A DNA stretch of 64,000 bases from Elstera sp044372965 (GTDB taxonomy: Bacteria > Pseudomonadota > Alphaproteobacteria > Elsterales > Elsteraceae). This document shows positions 41,857 through 50,246 of the stretch, piece after piece. The stretch spans positions 5,612-69,611 of the forward strand of contig NZ_JBILQX010000002.1 in the NCBI RefSeq assembly GCF_044372965.1, in the 5' to 3' direction. The stretch's first letter is position 1, and each line of letters begins with the position of its first letter. The translations under genes were made by a program, and so were the position numbers. Under the pieces are notes generated by a model. It was given only the letters and a program-made list of their open reading frames with translations. It did no database searches and was not told the DNA's origin.

Positions 41857-42162
41857 ATGATACAATCCCTTTTTACCGATCCTAACGCACTGGAAACTAT
41901 CTGCCGTCGGCATTACATCCGGCGGCTAGCCCTGTTCGGCTCTCAGTTAAAAGGCACCAACCGCCCCGATAGCGATGTGGATCTTCTGGTAGAGTTTGAG
42001 CCAGAAGCCAAACCCAGTCTTCTCACCCTGGCGCAAGTGGAAATAGAACTGTCGCCGCTCGTGGGAGGACGCAAGGTTGATCTGCGGACAGCGCAGGATT
42101 TGAGCCGCTATTTCCGCGACGATGTCGTGCGGTCAGCTGAGGTACAGTATGACGGCGGATGA
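41857..42162 (+). CDS. MNT-domain nucleotidyltransferase (antitoxin of MNT/HEPN pair)
   Basis: Minimal nucleotidyltransferase of 101 residues. The Pol beta-fold signature is complete: LALFGSQLKGTNRPDSDVDLLVEF (Gly-Ser, then Asp-x-Asp), with the third carboxylate in KVDLRT. Such proteins AMPylate their HEPN partner and neutralise it. ATG at 41857 is preferred to GTG at 41854, because GGGAG lies 7 bases upstream. The gene overlaps the HEPN gene by 14 bases. It is on the opposite strand from the conserved genes on each side, indicating insertion. Confidence 0.92.
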   Translation: MIQSLFTDPNALETICRRHYIRRLALFGSQLKGTNRPDSDVDLLVEFEPEAKPSLLTLAQVEIELSPLVGGRKVDLRTAQDLSRYFRDDVVRSAEVQYDGG

Positions 42163-42487
42163 TGTTATTCGTATCCGTCATATGGTCGATGCCCTCCATT
42201 CAGCCATCAGTTTCACCCGAGGCCGGCAGCGGGAACACCTCGACACGGATACAATGCTCGCCTTTGCGCTGGTACGGGCCATTGAAATCGTCGGCGAAGC
42301 CGCTACCAAGGTGAGCATCGACACCCGTGAGCAACACCCAGAGGTTCCCTGTGCAGCCATCGTCGGCATGCGTCATCGTCTAATCCATGCCTATTTCGAT
42401 ATCAATCACGATATCCTCTGGACGACCGCGACCGACGCCGCCCCCGGACTGCTGCCGAGGCTGCTCGCTATTGTGTCGGCGGGCTAA
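42149..42487 (+). CDS. HEPN-domain RNase toxin (DUF86) of MNT/HEPN pair
   Basis: Toxin of 112 residues in the DUF86/HEPN family. The catalytic motif R-x4-H-x-Y is seen as RHRLIHAYF near residue 80. The helices preceding it (FALVRAIEIVGEAATKVS) are characteristic. The enzyme cleaves RNA unless AMPylated by its MNT partner. ATG at 42149 follows TGAGGTACAGT, so an upstream start at 42122 is unlikely. It overlaps mntA by 14 bases, the usual coupling. Confidence 0.92.
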   Translation: MTADDVIRIRHMVDALHSAISFTRGRQREHLDTDTMLAFALVRAIEIVGEAATKVSIDTREQHPEVPCAAIVGMRHRLIHAYFDINHDILWTTATDAAPGLLPRLLAIVSAG

Positions 42488-42544
42488 GCCCTCCAGGGCT
42501 CATCCGCTGCACCTGTGTCGAGTCTTTGATCGCCACCCTATACG

Positions 42545-44257
42545 CTAAACCCGCAACCCCTTTGCCACCGGCAGCGTCACGACAAAAGCCGCGCCGGTCA
42601 CATGCCCATCGAAGTGATGCCGGTTCTTCGCCATCAGCGTGCCGCCATGGGCTTCGATGATCTGTCGGGAAATGGAAAGGCCCAGGCCCGAATGAGTGCC
42701 GAAATTTTCTGCTTTCGGGCGTTCGGAATAGAAGCGCTGGAAAATCGCCTCCTCCTTGCCCGGCGGAATGCCTGGCCCATCGTCTTCCACAGCAGCAATC
42801 ACGCGTGCCCCCTCGCGCCGCACTGTGAGGCGGATCGAACCCTCCGGCGGGCTAAAGCTGCGGGCATTATTGATGAGATTGCGGAACACCTGCACCAGCC
42901 GATCTTCCACCCCCAAAACCGTCAGCAAGCCCCCCGGCGCGACCGTGAGGGTGATCGGCACCGCGCCTTCGGGATCGGTTACTTCATACACACCGACGAG
43001 TGCTCCCATAAGCCGCCCGAAATCCAAGGGTTGCGGTTCGGCGCGCGCCATTTCGGCATCGACGCGGGAGGCGGCGGCAATATCGGTAATCAGCCGGTCG
43101 ATGCGCAGCACATCCGAGCGGACGATACTCATCAGCTTCGCGCGCTTCTCCGGGTCCTCGATGCGCGCGACCATATCGACCGCCGACCGGAGAGAGGAGA
43201 GCGGGTTTTTGATCTCGTGGCTCACGTCCGCCGCGAAACGTTCGATTGCCTGAAGCCGCTGGTGCAGCGTTTCGGTCATGGCTTTCAGCGCTGTCGAAAG
43301 ATCGCCGATTTCATCGCGGCGCTTGCTGAAATCGGGAATAGCGGCATTGGCCCGCCCTTGGCGCACCCGTTCCGCCGCGAGCGCCAACCGGCGGATCGGG
43401 CGGGCAATCGTGCCCGCTAGATAGAGCGACATCAGAATCGTCACCACCAGCACAAGCCCGCCCAAAATCATAATATCGGTGCGCACCCGGCGCAGGGATT
43501 CATCGATTTCGTTGGAGGAGCGCGAGAGCATCAGCACGCCAACCACTTCCCGATACCGCTGAATCGGCATGGCAATCGTGAAGATAAAATGGCCATTGTC
43601 GCTCACATAGGCCGCCGCCGCCGGCTCGCCCAGCATCGCGCTGGCCCCTTCGGGATAGTCGGAGGCGCGGCGGAGCGGGCGCGTATCATACTGCGGAAAA
43701 TTATCGCGCCGGGGCAGGGCGTTGAACACCCAATCATAGGCGCGCGACAGCCACGGCCCTACCCCATCGGGCTCGCCCGGCAGCGGCGCAACGCTAACCA
43801 TGCCGTTCGGGTGCAGCACCAACTGACTATCGATCAGCGGCGTTCCGTCGCGCTCGAACACCTGCGCGCGGGCGCGGGTTTGCAGCGCGAAACGCCGCAC
43901 CATGGGCCGGGCGACCGATTCGACAATGCGCAACTGCTCCAAGTTGGTGAGCGCCGTCGCCCCTTCCCCCAGGGCACCGGACATGAGCCCCGCCTGCATC
44001 GTGAGGGCTTCGATTTCGGCGCGCACCAGGGCTTCCTGGTAGCGGTCGAGATACAGAAGCCCCACGCCGAGCATCAGCGGGGCGAGCAGATTGACGGCAA
44101 GAATGCGTACCGAGAGGGTCGAAATCCGCCGCTTCTTTTTCGCAGCCTCCCGAACCCCGGCGGCGGCTTTCTGCTCGCCCACCAGGGCGATATGATCCGG
44201 CGAACCGCCCCCCTTGGGAGGCGATGCGCTAGGAGGAGAATCGGTAGCCGACGCCAT
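42545..44257 (-). CDS. chvG: Sensor histidine kinase ChvG/ExoS-like
   Basis: Membrane sensor of 570 residues. It has an N-terminal cytoplasmic tail (about 1-50), TM1 (about 55-75), a periplasmic domain of about 190 residues, TM2 (MILGGLVLVVTILMSLYLAG), HAMP, HisKA with the phospho-His in ADVSHEIKNPLSSL, and HATPase_c with NLINNARSFS, DDGPGIP and GLGLSISRQI. In rhizobia ChvG responds to acid and envelope stress. Start: the frame continues to 44374 as a shadow of chvI; ATG at 44257, 29 bases inside the chvI end, suits the domain layout. Its usual downstream neighbour, hprK, is separated by MNT/HEPN. Confidence 0.93.
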   Translation of the reverse strand: MASATDSPPSASPPKGGGSPDHIALVGEQKAAAGVREAAKKKRRISTLSVRILAVNLLAPLMLGVGLLYLDRYQEALVRAEIEALTMQAGLMSGALGEGATALTNLEQLRIVESVARPMVRRFALQTRARAQVFERDGTPLIDSQLVLHPNGMVSVAPLPGEPDGVGPWLSRAYDWVFNALPRRDNFPQYDTRPLRRASDYPEGASAMLGEPAAAAYVSDNGHFIFTIAMPIQRYREVVGVLMLSRSSNEIDESLRRVRTDIMILGGLVLVVTILMSLYLAGTIARPIRRLALAAERVRQGRANAAIPDFSKRRDEIGDLSTALKAMTETLHQRLQAIERFAADVSHEIKNPLSSLRSAVDMVARIEDPEKRAKLMSIVRSDVLRIDRLITDIAAASRVDAEMARAEPQPLDFGRLMGALVGVYEVTDPEGAVPITLTVAPGGLLTVLGVEDRLVQVFRNLINNARSFSPPEGSIRLTVRREGARVIAAVEDDGPGIPPGKEEAIFQRFYSERPKAENFGTHSGLGLSISRQIIEAHGGTLMAKNRHHFDGHVTGAAFVVTLPVAKGLRV

Positions 44258-44912
44258 AGAGGGTTTCGATCTCGGAAAAATCTTCGTCGGTAACTTTGAA
44301 TTTTTTGCGCAGCCGCTTGATGTGGCTGTCGATGGTGCGGTCATCGACAAAGGCGCTTTCGCCATAGGCCGCATCGAGCAATTGATCGCGGCTTTTCACA
44401 TGGCCGGGCCGCTGGGCGAGGGCTTTCAGAATCAGGAATTCCGTCACCGTCAGGTCAATCGGCAGGCCCTTCCAGGTGCAAAGATGGCGCTTTTCATCCA
44501 GCGCGAGATTACCGCGCACCATCATCGCGGGTTCGTTCGCGGCCACCGCCTCGCGCCGCCGCAGCACGGCACGAATGCGCGCGAGCAGCAGGGTTTGGCT
44601 GAACGGCTTGCGGATATAATCATCCGCCCCCAACGACAGGCCGGTTAGCTCGTCCTCATCATCATCCTTAGAGGTGAGGAAGATCACCGGGAGCGAACTG
44701 GTTTTACGCAGCCGCTCCAGCACTTCCAGCCCATTCAGGCGCGGCATTTTAATATCGAGCACCGCCAGATCGGGCGGCTTGCCGAGAATGCCCTGCAGAC
44801 CCGCTTCGCCATCGGGATAGGTGCGCACCTCGAACCCTTCCGCTTCCAGCAGCATGGAAACGGAGGTGAGGATATTTTGATCGTCGTCGATTAACGCAAT
44901 GGTCTGCGGCAT
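44229..44912 (-). CDS. chvI: Response regulator ChvI-like, OmpR family
   Basis: DNA-binding response regulator of 227 residues. The receiver domain (about 3-118) has the acidic pocket IDDDQN, phospho-Asp in LAVLDIKMPR and Lys in YIRKPFS. The winged helix (about 130-225) ends in ETLYGVGYRFSS, the OmpR-type C-terminus. Start: the frame is open to 45023 across the divergent promoter, but ATG at 44912 has AGGG 6 bases upstream. It is the first gene of chvI-chvG; the pair activates acid- and envelope-stress genes in related bacteria. Confidence 0.95.
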   Translation of the reverse strand: MPQTIALIDDDQNILTSVSMLLEAEGFEVRTYPDGEAGLQGILGKPPDLAVLDIKMPRLNGLEVLERLRKTSSLPVIFLTSKDDDEDELTGLSLGADDYIRKPFSQTLLLARIRAVLRRREAVAANEPAMMVRGNLALDEKRHLCTWKGLPIDLTVTEFLILKALAQRPGHVKSRDQLLDAAYGESAFVDDRTIDSHIKRLRKKFKVTDEDFSEIETLYGVGYRFSS

Positions 44913-44991
44913 TCTCTGCCCTTCTGCTAATGGCCGGGTCACTCTACCTTCGGTTTGGCACGAGTTTACGGCAAAAAAAGGAAGCATCGCC

Positions 44992-45432
44992 ATGGATTTG
45001 ACCAAAGAAGCCCGCACGATCATGCAGACCGCCCGGCGCGGCGCGCTGGCGACGCTGATGGGCGCGGCGCGCGATCCTTACGCTTCCCTGGTCTCGACAC
45101 TGGTCGGCGATGATCTGATGCCGCTACTGTTGCTCTCCACCCTCTCCCAGCACGCCCAGAATCTGGCTGCCGATCCGCGCGCCTCGCTGCTGCTGGAATC
45201 GGACGCGGTCGCCACCGCCCCGGACGCGCTGGCGGCGGGCCGGGTAACGCTGCAAGGAATTGTGGAGCCCGCCGATAAAGAGGCGCTGCGGGGGGCCTAT
45301 CTTGCCGCTCATCCCGAGGCGGAGATGTACTATCAATTCACCGATTTCCACCTGTATCGGCTGAATGCCCCGCGCCTGCATTTCGTCGCGGGGTTCGGGC
45401 GGGTGGTGTGGTTGGAGACGGGGATGTTGTAA
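44992..45432 (+). CDS. HugZ-like pyridoxamine 5'-phosphate oxidase-fold protein
   Basis: Split-barrel flavin/heme-binding protein of 146 residues, in the HugZ/PNPOx-like group. The N-terminal helix and first strands (ARRGALATLMGAARDPYASLV) and LSQHAQNLAADPRASLLL are typical of this family, whose members include heme-degrading enzymes and FMN-binding proteins. The family's C-terminal heme-contact extension is absent, so heme oxygenation is not assured. ATG at 44992 follows AAAAGGAAGCATCGCC. It is divergent from chvI, so the two may share control. Confidence 0.85.
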   Translation: MDLTKEARTIMQTARRGALATLMGAARDPYASLVSTLVGDDLMPLLLLSTLSQHAQNLAADPRASLLLESDAVATAPDALAAGRVTLQGIVEPADKEALRGAYLAAHPEAEMYYQFTDFHLYRLNAPRLHFVAGFGRVVWLETGML

Positions 45433-45446
45433 GGTTACGCGGCTCC

Positions 45447-45920
45447 TTATTTTTCACTCTTTTTATCCAACAGCATCACAAGGGGCGAGTAATAAGAAAT
45501 ATAAGGCATAATAATAGTTAGAAATTGAGTTTTAGCCACGACTCGAGAACTCGCCCCCTCAAATGAGAAATTTCCCAAAAATATACAGACACAAGACAAT
45601 ATAAAAAATATATTAATATAAATAATATACTTAAATAAATTTCTTGATCGTGATATAAATAAGCAAAAAATCAATCCCGCAACATATAAAGCTGCAACAA
45701 AATCACTGCCACACCTAAAATACCCGCCGCACGACGCGCCTATATTATAACGAGTGAATATCCATGTCAGTAGGATTGGCACCAAAGAGAGAGTTAATAT
45801 TAACAATGAAAATAGCACTCTCTGCCCTTGAGTTCTCAAAATTTTATCCTCCGAAATTATCCTGTTGCCATCAAATTTATCGTGCACTTTCTCATATCTC
45901 GCTTTAGTTGCACATAGCAT
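45447..45920 (-). CDS. Hypothetical four-helix membrane protein, AT-rich
   Basis: Unrecognised protein of 157 residues. It has an N-terminal polar region (about 1-33) and about four hydrophobic helices (near 36-56, 70-88, 95-114 and 130-150); two cysteines lie in ASCGGYFRCG. No domain is recognised. The gene is far richer in A+T and in Ile/Phe/Ser codons than its neighbours, a sign of horizontal transfer. It follows the phoX terminator on the same strand, with a weak Shine-Dalgarno sequence just before the ATG. It may be an immunity or orphan island gene; the function is unknown. Confidence 0.65.
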   Translation of the reverse strand: MLCATKARYEKVHDKFDGNRIISEDKILRTQGQRVLFSLLILTLSLVPILLTWIFTRYNIGASCGGYFRCGSDFVAALYVAGLIFCLFISRSRNLFKYIIYINIFFILSCVCIFLGNFSFEGASSRVVAKTQFLTIIMPYISYYSPLVMLLDKKSEK

Positions 45921-45933
45921 TTCCCGAAACGAA

Positions 45934-45961
45934 AACGCCGGAACCTCGCGGCCCCGGCGTT
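45934..45961 (-). terminator. Intrinsic terminator after phoX
   Basis: An 8-bp stem AACGCCGG (45934-45941) with CCGGCGTT (45954-45961) is followed on the minus strand by TTCGTTTCGG. It lies about 45 bases past the phoX stop and insulates the orphan membrane gene. Confidence 0.75.
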
Positions 45962-46006
45962 CTTTAACCTCATCAAGTGGGGGCCGAAGCCCCCACCCGT
46001 TCGTTC

Positions 46007-47962
46007 TTACCCGTGCAGCTTAATCGCCGTGGTGGCCAGCGTCAGATAGCCGACGGCCGCGCCGTAGCGATCCTTATAGTTCGCGCGCACCAGCGGATCG
46101 AGCGTCGGTTGCACCTTGGCGTGCAGCGTCTTGTTCCAGTCCCCGGCGTGCTGGAAGTTGCTCATGATGTAGGTCCAGCAGTTGAGTTCATCGACGGCGT
46201 GCAGCCCCGTCGACTCGCCCCCCGAGGGGATCGACAGAAGACGCGCCAGTTCCTTGGTATCGACGTTATAGGCCCAGAGGAAGTTATTCACGTGGCTGCC
46301 GCTATCTTCGCCGATGAAGAGGGTGCGCAGCTTTTCCGAGAACTTCAGATTATCCGGGTTGCCGATGATGTTCGGGTTCGACAGGTTGCCCAGGCCATCG
46401 GCCTTAATGTCTTCGCCGACCAACAGCATTTTGCTGCTGAGCGGGACCCACTCGCTGACGATCTTCGCGCCCTTGCTGTCCGACACGCCGCCGCCGAGCT
46501 TATGCTCGACCACGCCCCCGGCGTTCAGGGCCTTGTCGAGCGCAATATTGCTTTCTTCATTGAAGCCCTTACCGCCCTTGACCATCGAGTCGACGATGTT
46601 TTGCAGGGCCGAGTAAGCAACCTTATCCTTGGCGTTAACCGTCGTGCCTTCCATCTTGGTGAAGGCCATCGAGCCGCCGACGAGATAGGCGTAGCGATGG
46701 GTTTCGAGGAAGGCGGCGGCCTTTTCCATGCCGGGCTTCATCTTCACCCAGTTGGCGGCACCATTGTAGAAGATCTTGGTGTAGGACGCGTCGTTCGGAT
46801 CTTCCTTCTTCACGTCCATAATGTCCGACGGCTTCAGGCTATTGGCCATGGCTTCGATTTCGGCGCTGGTGGCGTGACCAAGCTTAATCCAGGTGATCTT
46901 GGTGCCCGCTGCCGAGGTATCGAGCGTGAAGCCCGGCGCGTATTTGGCCACATAAAGCGTGCCCGACGACAGGTCCTTCGCCTTATCGGCAACAAAGAGG
47001 AACAGGCCGCTGTTGGTGGCGTCATCACCCATCAGCACCGTGCGATTGTCCGGCATCACCTGCACCAATTCGTGCGAGATGCGGCCCATATTGTAATGCT
47101 TCTTCACCGAACCCGTGCCATCGGCATGGACGATGATTTCCGGCATATGGCCGTAATGGTAAGGATTGGCCTTCGTTTCGTCGCCATACACGTTCTTGCT
47201 GAACGCCTTGAACTGCTTGTTACCGGAGACGAACGGCGCATCGGGCTCATATTCTTCGCTCGACAGATGCGTGCCCCAGGGCGAGAGGCTCGCGCCGCAG
47301 GTGATCCACAGGCCGTGGGCCTTGGAGGTATCGACATTGTGATACTTCACCAAGCTCAGCATGCCGGTTTCCGGGCTCTGGTCCAGCGTCAGCACGGCAA
47401 TCGGCGACGGCAGCGTGCCGTAAGCATCGACCCCGGCGAGATCGAGCGAGGTATATTCGAACTGGACGACGGCAAACACGGTATTGCCCTTCACGCCCTT
47501 CACTTTTGCGCCCGGAACCTTCAGCAGCGAGGTGCCATCGGGCGCGTCGGAGAAGAAGTGGCGTTCCTTGCCCGGAACCGACTTATCGATAATCGGCTGA
47601 TTATTGATATCGTAATAGCCGCCCGCGAGGATCTTGCCGCCCTTACCGTCCGAAACCATGTCGCCGGTGATGAAGAAGGGGTGATAGCTCAGCGGAAAGC
47701 GATGACGGCTCTTGTCCGCCAGTTCAACTTCGATGGCCGATTCGACCGTCGTCGTCGCCATCGCCGCCGGGTTCGACAGGGTCGGTGCAGCCATGCTTAC
47801 GAAGCGGGTTTTGCCAACGCGTAAGGCCGGAGCCGCCAGCGCCGTGTTATCACCGAGACCGGCCACGAAAGAGGCGAGCGTCCCTGCGGCCAGCGGCAGC
47901 ATCGGAACACCGGCAAGAAGTTTAAGGGCCTGGCGACGGGACGTATCAATCATGTCGGTCAT
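46007..47962 (-). CDS. phoX: PhoX-family alkaline phosphatase
   Basis: Exported calcium/iron-dependent phosphatase that releases phosphate from organic esters during phosphate limitation. The 651-residue protein begins with a Tat signal (DTSRRQALKLLAG, then a hydrophobic stretch to about residue 43). The mature part is the DUF839/PhoX propeller with SSEEYEPDAPF, SHELVQVMPDNRTVLMGDD and TLFIGEDSGSHVNNFLWAYN. Start: the frame continues to 48025, but ATG at 47962 (MTDMIDTSRR) or at 47953 suits the signal peptide. A Pho box 104-121 bases upstream supports the annotation and PhoB control. It has its own terminator. Confidence 0.95.
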   Translation of the reverse strand: MTDMIDTSRRQALKLLAGVPMLPLAAGTLASFVAGLGDNTALAAPALRVGKTRFVSMAAPTLSNPAAMATTTVESAIEVELADKSRHRFPLSYHPFFITGDMVSDGKGGKILAGGYYDINNQPIIDKSVPGKERHFFSDAPDGTSLLKVPGAKVKGVKGNTVFAVVQFEYTSLDLAGVDAYGTLPSPIAVLTLDQSPETGMLSLVKYHNVDTSKAHGLWITCGASLSPWGTHLSSEEYEPDAPFVSGNKQFKAFSKNVYGDETKANPYHYGHMPEIIVHADGTGSVKKHYNMGRISHELVQVMPDNRTVLMGDDATNSGLFLFVADKAKDLSSGTLYVAKYAPGFTLDTSAAGTKITWIKLGHATSAEIEAMANSLKPSDIMDVKKEDPNDASYTKIFYNGAANWVKMKPGMEKAAAFLETHRYAYLVGGSMAFTKMEGTTVNAKDKVAYSALQNIVDSMVKGGKGFNEESNIALDKALNAGGVVEHKLGGGVSDSKGAKIVSEWVPLSSKMLLVGEDIKADGLGNLSNPNIIGNPDNLKFSEKLRTLFIGEDSGSHVNNFLWAYNVDTKELARLLSIPSGGESTGLHAVDELNCWTYIMSNFQHAGDWNKTLHAKVQPTLDPLVRANYKDRYGAAVGYLTLATTAIKLHG

Positions 47963-48065
47963 AGCGGGGCATCCATTGGCTGGGCACAAAATACGGCGGG
48001 AGCCGCCCGAAATCATCCATGACAACCAAGGGCAAGCTTGCGCCGCCGGACTCTAGAACGCACGG

Positions 48066-48083
48066 ATGACCATTTTATGACTA
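48066..48083 (-). promoter_or_regulatory. Pho box upstream of phoX
   Basis: On the minus strand the sequence reads TAGTCAT-AAAA-TGGTCAT: two 7-bp direct repeats separated by four A/T bases, the arrangement bound by PhoB (consensus CTGTCAT-N4-CTGTCAT). It lies about 104 bases before the phoX ATG. Both repeats keep GTCAT. Confidence 0.8.
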
Positions 48084-48209
48084 CTGATAATGCTGCCAGC
48101 CAATCTGATACAATTCTGCGCTAGACCTGAGATTTATATGAGGCGATAGGAGCCAATACCGCTTTCAGGGGTGCCTCATTCGTGCTGGGCGATGCGCCTT
48201 TCCAAGAAA

Positions 48210-48235
48210 AACCCCCGCGTGTGACGGCGGGGGTT
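48210..48235 (-). terminator. Intrinsic terminator after dppF
   Basis: A 9-bp stem AACCCCCGC (48210-48218) with GCGGGGGTT (48227-48235) is followed on the minus strand by TTTCTTGG, just 6 bases past the dppF stop. It closes the dpp operon. Confidence 0.85.
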
Positions 48236-48240
48236 CCAGA

Positions 48241-49224
48241 TTAGGCGGCGCGGTCGCGGAGCGCGATGGGGCAGGCAACCATCCGGTTGCCGACTAAAAT
48301 CGGCTCGGGCCGGGTCTGGCTGCACGATGCTTCTGCCAGCGGGCAACGCTTATGGAAGGCGCAGCCGGAGGGCGGGTTGAGCGGCGAGGGCAGTTCGCCC
48401 GATAGGCGCGGGCGGCTTTCCGGCGGCTCGCCAATCGCCCGCAAGCGCGGACGGCTGCCGAGGAGCGCTCGGGTATAAGGGTGGCGCGGATCTTCGAAAA
48501 TCTGCTCCACCGGCCCATATTCCACGGGCCGCCCCAAATACATCACCATCACGTCGGAGGCGATGTGTCGAACAACGCCGAGATCGTGCGAGATGAACAC
48601 ATAGGCAAGGTCGAACTCGTCCTGCAAATCCATCAGCAGGTTCAATACCTGCGCCTGAATCGACACATCGAGCGCCGAGACGGGCTCGTCGGCGACCACA
48701 ATGCGCGGGTTCAGCATCAGCGCACGCGCAATGGCGATACGCTGGCGCTGACCGCCCGAAAACATATGGGGATAGCGCCCGTAGAACTCGGGCCGCAGCC
48801 CCACCTTCGCCATCATCGCCTCGGCAGCCGCGCGCCGGTCCGCGGCGCTCATCTCGGGCCGGTTGATCGCCAGCGGCTCTTCCAGCGCGCGGCCAATCGT
48901 ATGGCGCGGGTTGAGCGAGCCATAGGGGTTCTGGAACACCATCTGCACGCTTTGGCGCAAGCGCTTGCGCGTGGCGGCATCGGCCTGCGTTACCGGCTTG
49001 CCGTCGATGAAGAGTTCGCCCTCGGTCGGCTCCTCGAACAGGGCCAGCAGGCGCGCGAGGGTGGATTTGCCGCAGCCGCTTTCGCCCACAATCGCCAGAG
49101 TTTGCCCGGCGTTGAGGGTGAAGGACACGCCATCGACGGCTTTCACCATCGCGCTCGGTTGGAACAGCCCCCGGCTGACGCCATAGTGACGGCGCAGGTC
49201 CACCGCTTTCATGAGATCGGTCAT
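48241..49224 (-). CDS. dppF: Dipeptide ABC transporter ATPase DppF
   Basis: Second ATPase of a peptide/nickel-type importer, 327 residues. Walker A GESGCGKST (about 48-56), Q-loop VFQNPYGSLNPRHT, signature FSGGQRQRIAIARAL, Walker B IVVADEPVSALDVS and the H-loop ISHDLGV are intact. The C-terminal oligopeptide/dipeptide domain has the GCAFHKRCPLAEASC cluster, which in relatives binds a [4Fe-4S] centre. The ATG overlaps the dppD stop by one base (TAATG). Confidence 0.95.
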   Translation of the reverse strand: MTDLMKAVDLRRHYGVSRGLFQPSAMVKAVDGVSFTLNAGQTLAIVGESGCGKSTLARLLALFEEPTEGELFIDGKPVTQADAATRKRLRQSVQMVFQNPYGSLNPRHTIGRALEEPLAINRPEMSAADRRAAAEAMMAKVGLRPEFYGRYPHMFSGGQRQRIAIARALMLNPRIVVADEPVSALDVSIQAQVLNLLMDLQDEFDLAYVFISHDLGVVRHIASDVMVMYLGRPVEYGPVEQIFEDPRHPYTRALLGSRPRLRAIGEPPESRPRLSGELPSPLNPPSGCAFHKRCPLAEASCSQTRPEPILVGNRMVACPIALRDRAA

Positions 49225-50246
49225 TACACGGTCTCCCCGGAGGTTAGCCGGTCGTGGGGCTGGCCTTGGCCATCAAGGGGCGTGTGGCAGCGCACAGCCC
49301 CGCCAAAGGTTTCGGGCTTTAAGAGCGGCGCTTCCGACCGGCAACGGTCTTTTACAAAACTGCAGCGCGGGTTGAACAGGCAACCTTTCGGGCGGTCGCC
49401 AATCCCCGGCACCACGCCCGCAATCGTCGGCAACCGCTTGCGCGGCCCGCCGAGCACCGCCGTCGCATGTTCGGGGAGCGCATTGAGCAGCGCCGCCGTA
49501 TAGGGGTGGCGCGGCGCGGTGAACAGGCGTTCCACCGGCGCTTGCTCCACCACTTGGCCCGCGTACATCACCTGCATGCGGTGCGCAGCTTCCGACACCA
49601 CCGCCATATCGTGGGTGATCAGCACCATGGTCATTTTCTGCTCCCGCTGAAGGCGGGTGAGCAAATCCATGATCTGCGCTTGGATGGTCACGTCGAGCGC
49701 GGTGGTCGGCTCATCGGCGATCAGCAGGCGCGGACGGCACGAAATCGCCATCGCAATCATAATGCGCTGGTTCATCCCGCCCGAAAGCTGATGCGGATAG
49801 GACGAGAGGCGCGAGACCGGATCGGGAATACCGACCTGATTGAGCAGTTCGACGATGCGATCCCGGCGCTGGGCCTTATTGGCCGAGGTGTGAACCCTCA
49901 AGGCTTCATCGATCTGATATTCGACCGTAAAGCAGGGGTTCAGGCTGGTCGTCGGCTCTTGAAAGATCATGGCGATATCTTTGCCCACAATTGCCCGGCG
50001 TTGCGCCGCACTGAGGGTCAGAAGATCGCGCCCGTCAAAGCTAAGCTTATCGGCGCGAATAATGGCGTAATCGGGCAAAAGCCCCATCGTCGCCAGCATC
50101 GAGACCGATTTACCGGAGCCGGATTCCCCGACCACGCCCAGCACTTCGCCTTCAGGAACGGTAAGATCGACCCCGTCGACCGCGCGGAACAAGCCGCGCG
50201 ACGTGGGAAATTCGACCGTGAGATTGCGGATTTCAAGCAGGCTCAT
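49224..50246 (-). CDS. dppD: Dipeptide ABC transporter ATPase DppD
   Basis: First ATPase of the importer, 340 residues. Walker A GESGSGKSV (about 37-45), Q-loop FQEPTTSLNPCFT, signature LSGGMNQRIMIAMAI, Walker B LLIADEPTTALDVT and H-loop ITHDMAVV are present. The C-terminal CLFNPRCSFVKDRC cluster matches the oligopeptide-domain cysteines. Start: the frame continues to 50396 within dppC, but ATG at 50246 (MSLLEIRN) overlaps the dppC end by 4 bases, the usual coupling. Confidence 0.95.
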   Translation of the reverse strand: MSLLEIRNLTVEFPTSRGLFRAVDGVDLTVPEGEVLGVVGESGSGKSVSMLATMGLLPDYAIIRADKLSFDGRDLLTLSAAQRRAIVGKDIAMIFQEPTTSLNPCFTVEYQIDEALRVHTSANKAQRRDRIVELLNQVGIPDPVSRLSSYPHQLSGGMNQRIMIAMAISCRPRLLIADEPTTALDVTIQAQIMDLLTRLQREQKMTMVLITHDMAVVSEAAHRMQVMYAGQVVEQAPVERLFTAPRHPYTAALLNALPEHATAVLGGPRKRLPTIAGVVPGIGDRPKGCLFNPRCSFVKDRCRSEAPLLKPETFGGAVRCHTPLDGQGQPHDRLTSGETV

